DNA of 5,485 nt from Treponema sp. (GTDB taxonomy: Bacteria > Spirochaetota > Spirochaetia > Treponematales > Breznakiellaceae): positions 1 through 5,485 of the forward strand of contig JAIRRU010000015.1 of NCBI GenBank assembly GCA_031255815.1, given 5' to 3'. Both the position numbers and the translations under genes were made by a program. The first letter of the stretch is position 1. Each line of letters begins with the position of its first letter. Positions 1-5,485 of this stretch are shown in pieces. The notes under the pieces were generated by a model, which did no database searches, was not told the DNA's origin, and was given only the letters and a program-made list of their open reading frames with translations.

Positions 1-203
<203 letters not shown>

Positions 204-265
204 CTAAAGGTAGCCGAAAAGCGGGGGGTTTTCAATGGATGCCGCGGGGGATCAGGCGGAATTTG

Positions 266-1087
266 TCAGGAAAGGCTCCGCAGGTAGTCCCAGCTCTGCT
301 TGGCGCACTGGATAGGGGTCATGCCGGGGGAAGGCAGATCCTGTTCCACCACCAGCCATTGGGTTCCGGCCTTTTCCGAAGCCTTGACGATACCGGGGAT
401 GTCCTGCACCCCATGGCCTACCGCCCGGAAGGGGAAAGAACCGGCCGCCCGTGCCTTCCGGGCCTCTCCAATCAGATCGTACTCGGCCTTGATCCTGCCG
501 CCCTCGCTGGAATCGAAATCCTTTAGATGCACGACGGGGGCCCGGCCTGAGTATTTAAGGATGTACTCCGCGGGATCCGCCCCTCCTACCTTGGCCCAGC
601 ACACGTCAATTTCGGTCTGGAGCAGGCTGGCCGGGATGCTGTCGTAGAGATCGTCCAGGGCGTATTTCCCCTTGTAATCGGCGAATTCAAATTCGTGGTT
701 GTGGTAAAGGAGCGTTACCCCCTTCCCGCGGCAGTATTCGCCCAGTTTGGCGATGCCCTTCTTTACCTCTTCGTAGTTCGGGCCTGTACTCCGGTCTTCC
801 GCGCCCAGAAAGGGAACCGCGATGAACTTGCAGCCTATGTCCAGGTGATAGCCGATAACCTTGTCCTTATCGGCTATCATATCCTGGTAGGGAACATGGG
901 CGGAGATCGCGGCGAGCCCCGCCTTTTCAAGGGAGGCCCTGGTTTCCCCGGCGGTCTTGCCGAAGGACATGGCAAGGGCCAGTTCCACGTACTTATAGCC
1001 GATACCGGCCACCTGTGTTAAAGTCCCGTCGAAGTCCGTTTTGAGTTCTTCCCGGACATTGTAAAGTTGAAGCATTACCGGAAGCAT
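266..1087 (-). CDS. Sugar phosphate isomerase/epimerase-like TIM-barrel protein (AP endonuclease 2 / xylose isomerase-like fold)
   Basis: A 273-residue protein, the usual length for this family of metal-dependent sugar or inositol-derivative isomerases and epimerases. No signal peptide is seen, so it should be cytoplasmic. Visible family motifs are LQLYNVREEL (6-15), YHNHEFEF (128-135), EIDVCWAKVGGADP (159-172), VVHLKDFD (185-192) and VVEQD (246-250). By analogy with tagatose 3-epimerase relatives, E134, D161, H187 and E248 are the likely divalent-metal ligands; that mapping is inference. The VGHG motif at 223-226 replaces the more usual VGEG. The ATG at 1087 has an AGGAGG Shine-Dalgarno sequence (plus-strand 1093-1098) at 5 nt. 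The internal ATG at 1075 gives the more family-like MLQLYNVREEL but has no equally good ribosome site. The substrate cannot be told from sequence. purA lies immediately downstream. A long inverted repeat sits inside this gene (841-887). Confidence 0.9.
   Translation of the reverse strand: MLPVMLQLYNVREELKTDFDGTLTQVAGIGYKYVELALAMSFGKTAGETRASLEKAGLAAISAHVPYQDMIADKDKVIGYHLDIGCKFIAVPFLGAEDRSTGPNYEEVKKGIAKLGEYCRGKGVTLLYHNHEFEFADYKGKYALDDLYDSIPASLLQTEIDVCWAKVGGADPAEYILKYSGRAPVVHLKDFDSSEGGRIKAEYDLIGEARKARAAGSFPFRAVGHGVQDIPGIVKASEKAGTQWLVVEQDLPSPGMTPIQCAKQSWDYLRSLS
841..887. repeat. Long inverted repeat (hairpin) inside the epimerase-like gene
   Basis: Arms 846-858 (TGATAGCCGATAA) and 867-879 (TTATCGGCTATCA) are perfect 13-bp reverse complements around an 8-nt loop (CCTTGTCC). 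An outer 5-bp pair, CCAGG (841-845) with CCTGG (883-887), extends the stem after a 3-nt bulge. It encodes approximately residues 67-83 of the epimerase-like protein (QDMIADKDKVIGYHLDI). No T-tract follows on either strand, so it is not an ordinary intrinsic terminator. Function unknown. Confidence 0.85.
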
Positions 1088-1142
1088 GGCATCCTCCTGA
1101 AATTAAAACTGTTCCCAATAGGGGGTTTGGAATCCTGGGTCT

Positions 1143-1171
1143 ATTATAAGGCATCTTCCCGGAATGGGGAA
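1143..1171 (-). promoter_or_regulatory. Candidate sigma-70 promoter for the epimerase-like gene (and possibly purA)
   Basis: On the minus strand a perfect TATAAT -10 box (plus-strand 1143-1148) lies 17 bp from a weak -35 (TTCCCC, plus-strand 1166-1171, 3 of 6 matches). Transcription would begin near 1136, leaving a leader of about 49 nt before the ATG at 1087. The -10 is strong. The -35 is poor, so an activator may be needed; that is inference. Confidence 0.55.
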
Positions 1172-1192
1172 TCCCGGCGCTGCCTGAAAATA

Positions 1193-1221
1193 TTGTAATC
1201 GCCTTCCGGATGTGCTAGTCT
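1193..1221 (+). promoter_or_regulatory. Candidate promoter for the VanZ-rfbB-ABC operon
   Basis: TTGTAA (1193-1198, 4 of 6 to the -35 consensus) and TAGTCT (1216-1221, 3 of 6 to the -10) are separated by 17 bp. A TG at 1213-1214, one base upstream of the -10, makes an extended -10. The predicted start is near 1228, giving a short leader of about 26 nt that contains the Shine-Dalgarno sequence at 1243-1248. This is the only reasonable promoter seen upstream of the rightward genes. Confidence 0.45.
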
Positions 1222-1242
1222 CTTTTTTAAGATGATCTGCCA

Positions 1243-1248
1243 GGGAGG
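1243..1248 (+). promoter_or_regulatory. Shine-Dalgarno sequence that points to an ATC start codon
   Basis: GGGAGG at 1243-1248 is a near-perfect ribosome-binding site. Counting 5 nt downstream gives ATC at 1254-1256, in frame with the VanZ-family protein. There is no ATG, GTG or TTG in any frame at a usable distance. The site therefore decides the start in favour of the unusual ATC codon. Confidence 0.7.
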
Positions 1249-1253
1249 TTTTT

Positions 1254-1709
1254 ATCAGAGGGCGCCTTAGATTTCTGCTGAAACTGCCTGCCCTTGCGCT
1301 GGCGGGGGGGATCTGGTATCTTTCCTCCCAGCCGGTGCTGCCGCGGTTCGAGGGCCCCTTGGGTTTCGATAAATTTCAACATTTTCTGGCTTATTTCATC
1401 CTTACCGCCGCCATTACCCTGTGGTTTTCCCGGGAAAAGTGGCTGTGCGGAGCGGGGGTTCCGGTTTTTAGCGCGGCCCTGGGCTCGCTATACGGCCTTA
1501 TTGACGAGATCCATCAGCATTTTGTTCCCGGTAGAAACAGCGACATACAGGACTGGGCCTTCGACACCCTGGGGGCGGCTGTCGCCGTAACAGCGGTAAA
1601 GCTGGCCTTTGTTTGCTGGCGCAGGATCCAGCGAAAAACTGAGACAGAGAGGCCTTTCCCGAACCCGCTTGATTTGGGGAAGGCTTCGGGGGATTTTAAT
1701 CGTGAATGA
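1254..1709 (+). CDS. VanZ-family integral membrane protein, probably starting at ATC
   Basis: A small membrane protein of about 151 residues, normal for VanZ-like proteins. VanZ gives low-level teicoplanin resistance in enterococci, but the biochemical role of the wider family is not established. Numbering from ATC at 1254, TM1 spans about 7-24 and ends in WYLSSQP (21-27), then the conserved DKFQHFLAY (39-47), TM2 about 45-58, TM3 about 66-83, the hallmark DEIHQHFVPGR (84-94) with downstream D100-W101 and G107, and TM4 about 103-121. A basic tail, WRRIQRK, follows. The frame is open only from a TGA at 1233. GTG at 1335 is the first standard start codon, but it would remove TM1 and the SSQP motif, so it is unlikely. 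The strong Shine-Dalgarno sequence at 1243-1248 supports 1254. CTG at 1275 or 1278 is a weaker alternative. The 3' end overlaps rfbB by 8 bp, implying coupling. Confidence 0.85.
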   Translation: MRGRLRFLLKLPALALAGGIWYLSSQPVLPRFEGPLGFDKFQHFLAYFILTAAITLWFSREKWLCGAGVPVFSAALGSLYGLIDEIHQHFVPGRNSDIQDWAFDTLGAAVAVTAVKLAFVCWRRIQRKTETERPFPNPLDLGKASGDFNRE

Positions 1710-2892
1710 TAAGACGGAACGAACCGGGACGAAGCCGGCAGGCTTCCGGGCCCTTACCAACATCCTGGTTACCGGCGGATCCGGCTTTATTGGCGGAAAC
1801 TTTATCCGCTTCCTGCTCCGGGATACTCCCGAATTCAAAGGCCGGATCATCAACCTGGATTCCCTAACCTACGCGGGGAATACGGAAAGCCTGAAAGACA
1901 TTGACAGAGAGTTTGGCGGATCCCGGTCTCCCCGCTATATCTTTGAGCTGGGGGATATCAGCGACCGCCAGGGGGTGGAGAAGATATTCCGGCAGTACGG
2001 CATTGACACGGTGGTACACTTTGCCGCGGAAAGCCACGTAGACCGTTCGATACTGGGGCCGGAAGCCTTTATCAAGACCAATGTGACCGGAACCTACACC
2101 CTGCTGGAGGCGGCCCGGGCGGTATGGGTAGAGGGCCCTGTTTCCGCTTCGGCCGCGCCCATGACGCCGGGTTCCCCCCCGGCTTTTCCCGGCGGTTCTT
2201 TCCGCAAAGATGTTCTGTTTCACCACATAAGCACCGACGAGGTGTACGGCTCCCTGGGAAGCTCCGGCTCTTTCAGCGAGACGAGCCCCTATTCCCCCCG
2301 CTCCCCCTACTCCGCGACCAAGGCGGCCAGCGATCATCTGGTAATGGCCTACCACCATACCTACGGGCTTCCGGTTACCCTTTCCAACTGTTCCAACAAC
2401 TACGGCCCTTGCCAGTTTCCGGAAAAGCTTATCCCCTTCATGATCCTCTGCATGCTCGAGGGCAAAGATCTGCCGGTTTACGGGGACGGGAAAAACATCC
2501 GCGACTGGATACACGTGGAAGACCATAACCGGGCGGTTTGGGCCATCCTGAACGCGGGAAAAGCCGGGGAAAAGTACAACGCCGGCGGGGAGAACGAGTG
2601 GGAAAACATCCGGCTCCTGATAACCCTGATCGATATCGTTTCGGAGAAGGCGGGGCTCGATCCGGGGAAAGTGCGCAGCACCATTACTTTTGTTAAAGAT
2701 CGTCCCGGCCACGACCGCCGCTACGCCATTGACTGTTCCAAGATAAAACGGGAGCTTGGCTGGAAGCGGCAGGTAGATTTTGAAGAGGGCCTTGCCCGCA
2801 CGGTGGACTGGTATATCGCCAACCCCGAATGGATAGAACATATCCGCTCGGGCGAGTACCGTCACGGCACTGAAGATATTCAACCCCGGTAA
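1702..2892 (+). CDS. rfbB: dTDP-glucose 4,6-dehydratase (RmlB/RfbB)
   Basis: Cytoplasmic NAD-dependent short-chain dehydrogenase/reductase converting dTDP-glucose to dTDP-4-keto-6-deoxyglucose, the entry to dTDP-rhamnose and other deoxysugars. The 396 residues show the Rossmann motif TGGSGFIGG (24-32), HFAAESHVDRS (107-116), the catalytic TDE (178-180), the YxxxK pair Y203/K207, NCSNNYGP (229-236), PEKLIP (240-245) and RPGHDRRYAID (334-344), all diagnostic of RmlB. The GTG start at 1702 has GGGGGA 8 nt upstream and overlaps the VanZ gene by 8 bp; no other start lies closer to the fold. The protein has about 19 extra N-terminal residues. A Pro/Gly/Ala/Ser-rich loop at about 143-168 is roughly 17 residues longer than the E. 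coli equivalent. No rmlA, rmlC or rmlD is adjacent. The ABC ATPase follows after 12 bp. Confidence 0.95.
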   Translation: MNDKTERTGTKPAGFRALTNILVTGGSGFIGGNFIRFLLRDTPEFKGRIINLDSLTYAGNTESLKDIDREFGGSRSPRYIFELGDISDRQGVEKIFRQYGIDTVVHFAAESHVDRSILGPEAFIKTNVTGTYTLLEAARAVWVEGPVSASAAPMTPGSPPAFPGGSFRKDVLFHHISTDEVYGSLGSSGSFSETSPYSPRSPYSATKAASDHLVMAYHHTYGLPVTLSNCSNNYGPCQFPEKLIPFMILCMLEGKDLPVYGDGKNIRDWIHVEDHNRAVWAILNAGKAGEKYNAGGENEWENIRLLITLIDIVSEKAGLDPGKVRSTITFVKDRPGHDRRYAIDCSKIKRELGWKRQVDFEEGLARTVDWYIANPEWIEHIRSGEYRHGTEDIQPR

Positions 2893-2904
2893 GGGCGGTT
2901 TTTG

Positions 2905-3588
2905 GTGATCTCTCTGGCTAATCTTTCCAAAACCTACCCCATGGGTAAGGTGAGCGTGGAAGCCCTAAGGGGCGTGAATCTTGAATTTTCCGCGGGGGAC
3001 TTTGTTTCCGTGGCGGGCCCCTCCGGATCGGGAAAGACCACCCTGATGAACATCATCGGGCTTATCGACAGCCCCAGCGGGGGCAGCGTGAAGATCGACG
3101 GCAGGGAAACGGCGGGCCTGGGGCGCCGGGAGCTTACCCGGCTGCGGCGGGAATTCATCGGCTTCGTTTTCCAGTCCTTTAACCTGCTCCCCGTGCTGAC
3201 GGTCTTCGAGAACGTGGAGCTTCCCCTTACCATCGGTAAAAAGACCCTTTCCGCCGCGGCGCGCCGGGAACGGATTGAGTACCTGCTTGACGCGGTGGGG
3301 CTTACGGATCGGAAAAAGCACAGCCCGGCGGAGCTTTCCGGCGGCCAGCAGCAGCGGGCGGCCATTGCCCGCGCCCTGGTAAGCCGGCCCAAGATCGTCA
3401 TTGCCGACGAGCCCACGGCGAACCTGGATTCCGCCAACGGGGAGCTGGTGCTGGAACTGATGCGGAAGATAAACCGGGAGGAGGGAACCACCTTTATCTT
3501 CTCCACCCACGACCCGGCGATCTGGAATATGGCGAACCATATCGTGTTTCTCAGGGACGGCATGGTGGAGTCGGAGCGGCGCAGATGA
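2905..3588 (+). CDS. ABC transporter ATP-binding protein, LolD/MacB type
   Basis: Cytoplasmic ATPase of 227 residues that would drive the two FtsX-fold permeases encoded downstream. Motifs, numbered from the GTG at 2905: Walker A GPSGSGKTT (38-46), Q-loop VFQSFNLLP with Q90, signature LSGGQQQR (144-151), Walker B IVIADE (164-169), D-loop NLDS (173-176) and switch histidine H202 in STHD. All catalytic positions are intact. The FQSFNLLP and ENVELPL stretches are typical of the LolD/MacB/FtsE branch. The start is GTG 2905 or the adjacent TTG 2902; AAGGGCGG at 2891-2898 suits GTG better by spacing. The stop overlaps the next gene's start (ATGA, 3585-3588). LolD-type lipoprotein release is the best guess from two non-identical permeases; MacB-like efflux or peptide export remains possible because no periplasmic adaptor is in view. 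Confidence 0.94.
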   Translation: MISLANLSKTYPMGKVSVEALRGVNLEFSAGDFVSVAGPSGSGKTTLMNIIGLIDSPSGGSVKIDGRETAGLGRRELTRLRREFIGFVFQSFNLLPVLTVFENVELPLTIGKKTLSAAARRERIEYLLDAVGLTDRKKHSPAELSGGQQQRAAIARALVSRPKIVIADEPTANLDSANGELVLELMRKINREEGTTFIFSTHDPAIWNMANHIVFLRDGMVESERRR

Positions 3589-5024
3589 TCCTCTCTTTTA
3601 TTTTCAAAAATATTTTCCGCAACCGGAAAGACAGCCTGGTTATTGTTCTGCTTATCGGCTCCATCTCCTTCCTCTTTTTCCTTGGAAACAGCGTGGTGGG
3701 CCGCTCGGACCGGGGGATGCGGGAGGCCTACATCGACAGCCTTACCGGGGATCTGGTTATCCAGAAAAGCGGCCCGGTTACCATGAACATGTTCGGGGCG
3801 AATACGCCGGTTATTGACGAGTATTTTAAAATCCCGGAGCTGCCGGCCTACGAGCTGGTCAGGGAGATAGCCGCTTCGGAAAGCGGGGTGGAACGCCTTA
3901 CCAGCCAGGTTTCGACCAAGGCCTATCTGGATCTGCTGGGCCTAAGGGAGCCGGTCCTGCTCTGCGGGGTGGACGCGGGCACTTACTTTGACGCCTTTCC
4001 GGGGATCGAGCTGGTAGAAGGCCGTTTTCTTGAAGACGGCGAATACGGGGCCATGATCACCCTGGAACGCGCCGAAAGCCTTGAAAGGCGGAGGGCGGAG
4101 TTCCCCCGGATAGGGACGCCCCTGCTCTTTACCGCCGCCGGAGAGGCGGGTTTTAAGATACGGGAAGTCCCCCTGGTGGGGATCTACCGCTACCGGAATC
4201 CCGGCCAGTACATGAACGAGCTGGTCATTGCCGATCCCCAGACCGCCCGGGTTTTATCCTCCATCCAGGTCGCCACGGCGGACGCGGAACCCGCCGAAGG
4301 TTTCCAGGATCTCTTCGGCCTTAATCCGGACGATCTCTTTGCCGAAAGCCTGTTCGCCGGAGAAGAGAGCCAGGAGGCCTTTTCCGTGGAATCCCTGGAA
4401 GCTCTCCTGGCCGGGACGGAGGACGGCGAAGGGGGAATGACGGGAGGGGGCTGGAATTTTATCATCCTCCGTTTGGAGAAGGGGGTTTCCCCCGCCGCCC
4501 TCGCCGCGTCGCTGGAAAAAAAAGTCGCCTCCTTCGGCGCGGCGGTCGTGGACTGGCGCGTTGCTGCGGGAAATTCGGCGATACTGCTGTTCCTTGTCCA
4601 GTTCCTTTTAAACGGCGGGATTTTTCTGGTAAGCGTGGCGGGGATCATCGCCGCGGTAAACATCCTGCTGATTTCCCTGTTCAAGCGCACCAGGGAGATA
4701 GGAACCCTCCGGGCTATCGGCGCGGGGGACTGGTATATCCGCTCCCTTATCCTGGGGGAGAACCTTGTCCTGGCCGCCGGGGCCGGCCTCCTGGGGCTGC
4801 TGCTGGGCTGCTGTTTCATCCGGCTTGTCAACGCGGCGCTTATCGTTATTCCCAACAGCCTGGTCGCCTCCCTCCTGGGAGGGCCGGTGCTGCGGCTTTC
4901 CTTTATCCCTTCGGTCGCCCTTTCCTCCTTCGCGGTGGCCCTGGTTCTGGGCCTGCTCAGCGCCGTGTTCCCGGTGGAAGCGGCAGTCCGCATCGACCCC
5001 GTTGTCGCGGTAAGGCAGGGCTAG
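3585..5024 (+). CDS. FtsX-fold ABC transporter permease (LolC/LolE/MacB-like), first subunit
   Basis: Inner-membrane permease of 479 residues with the 1+3 helix plan of the type VII (MacB/LolCDE) ABC superfamily. TM1 is about 17-37. A large extracytoplasmic domain spans about 38-330. The C-terminal FtsX domain has helices at about 332-364, 389-422 and 440-464. The cytoplasmic loop FKRTREIGTLRAIGA (366-380) is the characteristic ATPase-contacting segment. The C-terminus VFPVEAAVRIDPVVAVRQG (461-479) is the family's usual ending. The start is ATG at 3585, overlapping the ATPase stop by 4 bp. The periplasmic domain includes a region, 223-295, with no Lys or Arg; residues 233-282 hold 15 Asp/Glu, which looks like an acidic insertion. 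Role inferred: with its partner permease and the ATPase it couples cytoplasmic ATP hydrolysis to lifting a substrate from the outer leaflet or periplasm. Confidence 0.92.
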   Translation: MILSFIFKNIFRNRKDSLVIVLLIGSISFLFFLGNSVVGRSDRGMREAYIDSLTGDLVIQKSGPVTMNMFGANTPVIDEYFKIPELPAYELVREIAASESGVERLTSQVSTKAYLDLLGLREPVLLCGVDAGTYFDAFPGIELVEGRFLEDGEYGAMITLERAESLERRRAEFPRIGTPLLFTAAGEAGFKIREVPLVGIYRYRNPGQYMNELVIADPQTARVLSSIQVATADAEPAEGFQDLFGLNPDDLFAESLFAGEESQEAFSVESLEALLAGTEDGEGGMTGGGWNFIILRLEKGVSPAALAASLEKKVASFGAAVVDWRVAAGNSAILLFLVQFLLNGGIFLVSVAGIIAAVNILLISLFKRTREIGTLRAIGAGDWYIRSLILGENLVLAAGAGLLGLLLGCCFIRLVNAALIVIPNSLVASLLGGPVLRLSFIPSVALSSFAVALVLGLLSAVFPVEAAVRIDPVVAVRQG

Positions 5025-5025
5025 A

Positions 5026-5485
5026 GTGAAGATCCTCCCCCTTACCCGGCTTGCGGGCAAGTACCTTATCCGTTACCGCCGGCGTTACTTTTTCCTCTTT
5101 CTGGCCCTGAGTTTCGGCTTCGGGATAGTGAGCCTGATGACATCGGTGAAGGACGGGATGTATCAGAGCGTCTACAGCTCCGCCCAGGGGCACTACGCCG
5201 GCGATATAGTCGCCGTGGGTTACGATAAGAGCCTGGCGGCGGAGGGGCCCTACCTGAGCCGGAAAGACATGGACGCGGTGTTTGAGGCGGCAGAGGCGGC
5301 CAGGCTGGATCCGGCCTATTCGGTGGCGCGGACTATTTTCGGGGAACGGGGCGTGCTGTACTACAACGGTACCGCGGTACGGCTTAAGTACGTGATAGGG
5401 GCGGACTGGGACAAGGAGGCGGCCTACTTCGGCGGGCTTGAGTACCTTGAGCGCCGGGACAGCTTTGAGGGGGAGGACGCGATCC
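5026..5485 (+). CDS. FtsX-fold ABC transporter permease, second subunit (truncated by the right edge)
   Basis: The first 153 residues of a second permease, open to the window end. The GTG at 5026 follows AGGG (5017-5020) by 5 nt, and the gene starts 1 nt after the previous stop. The protein begins MKILPLTRLAGKYLIRYRRR, a basic cytoplasmic segment, followed by TM1 at about 21-41. The extracytoplasmic domain then begins (YAGDIVAVGYD at 57-67), matching TGDLVIQ at the same place in the first permease (54-60), so the two are paralogous but not duplicates. The pairing of two different permeases with one ATPase is the LolCDE arrangement, here in the order ATPase, permease, permease. The C-terminal FtsX domain is outside the window, so assignment rests on topology, this short motif and context. 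Confidence 0.85.
   Translation, partial: MKILPLTRLAGKYLIRYRRRYFFLFLALSFGFGIVSLMTSVKDGMYQSVYSSAQGHYAGDIVAVGYDKSLAAEGPYLSRKDMDAVFEAAEAARLDPAYSVARTIFGERGVLYYNGTAVRLKYVIGADWDKEAAYFGGLEYLERRDSFEGEDAI

Noticed and set aside
207..235. A purA promoter on the minus strand (TTGAAA, 17 bp, TACCTT)
   Set aside because: The predicted start would fall at about 200, inside the Shine-Dalgarno sequence, leaving a leader too short to use it; the -10 match is also weak.
1232..1270. A 12-codon leader peptide starting at ATG 1232
   Set aside because: It has no ribosome-binding site, the codons are not suggestive of attenuation, and it runs across the VanZ Shine-Dalgarno sequence and start.
1609..1701. Upstream extension of rfbB to a TTG at 1609
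   Set aside because: It would overlap the VanZ gene by about 100 bp, has no Shine-Dalgarno sequence and adds basic sequence foreign to RmlB; GTG 1702 is better placed.
1864..2883. A 339-codon open frame on the minus strand opposite rfbB
   Set aside because: It lies almost wholly antisense to a gene with every RmlB motif, shows no recognisable family, and long antisense frames are expected in GC-rich genes.
4516..4523. An A8 tract in permease 1 as a programmed frameshift site
   Set aside because: A -1 shift would meet a stop within about 30 codons, before the FtsX membrane domain, and no supporting structure or useful product is apparent.
4190..4993. A 267-codon minus-strand open frame opposite the first permease
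   Set aside because: The translation is Arg/Ser/Pro-rich and low in order, typical of the antisense of a membrane-protein gene; the plus-strand frame has clear FtsX features.

Overview
The window is a GC-rich bacterial segment with two divergent transcription units separated by a 166-bp region. Several genes start at GTG rather than ATG. The gene content (purA, a VanZ-family protein, and a LolCDE-like exporter with two distinct permeases) would suit a diderm. The style resembles environmental or gut spirochaetes such as the Treponema group, but this is an impression: no taxonomic marker such as rRNA is present.

Left side, minus strand (1-1087): a sugar phosphate isomerase/epimerase-like TIM-barrel protein is followed 74 bp downstream by the N-terminal 63 codons of adenylosuccinate synthetase (purA), which runs off the left edge. 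A good -10 box (TATAAT) lies about 55 bp upstream of the epimerase. No terminator is visible between the two genes, so they may be co-transcribed. The epimerase gene carries a large perfect inverted repeat inside its coding sequence.

Middle (1088-1253): this holds back-to-back candidate promoters and a strong Shine-Dalgarno sequence for the rightward operon. The first rightward gene appears to begin at a non-canonical ATC codon, because no ATG, GTG or TTG is in frame where the protein must start.

Right side, plus strand (1254 to the right edge): five tightly packed genes form one operon. They are a VanZ-family membrane protein, dTDP-glucose 4,6-dehydratase (rfbB/rmlB), an ABC ATPase of the LolD/MacB type, and two FtsX-fold permeases, the second cut by the window edge. 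Junctions are an 8-bp overlap, a 12-bp gap, a 4-bp ATGA overlap and a 1-bp gap, so translational coupling is likely. The three ABC genes together look like a LolCDE-type machine that extracts or exports lipoproteins or other envelope substrates using mechanical force. The dehydratase would supply dTDP-4-keto-6-deoxyglucose for a surface deoxysugar. VanZ has no firm biochemical role. The shared theme is the cell envelope.

No mobile element, CRISPR array, RNA gene or defence system is visible. The most notable points are the ATC start, the intragenic hairpin, the orphan rmlB inside an exporter operon, and two lineage-specific insertions (a Pro/Gly/Ala loop in RmlB and a strongly acidic, Lys/Arg-free stretch in the first permease).
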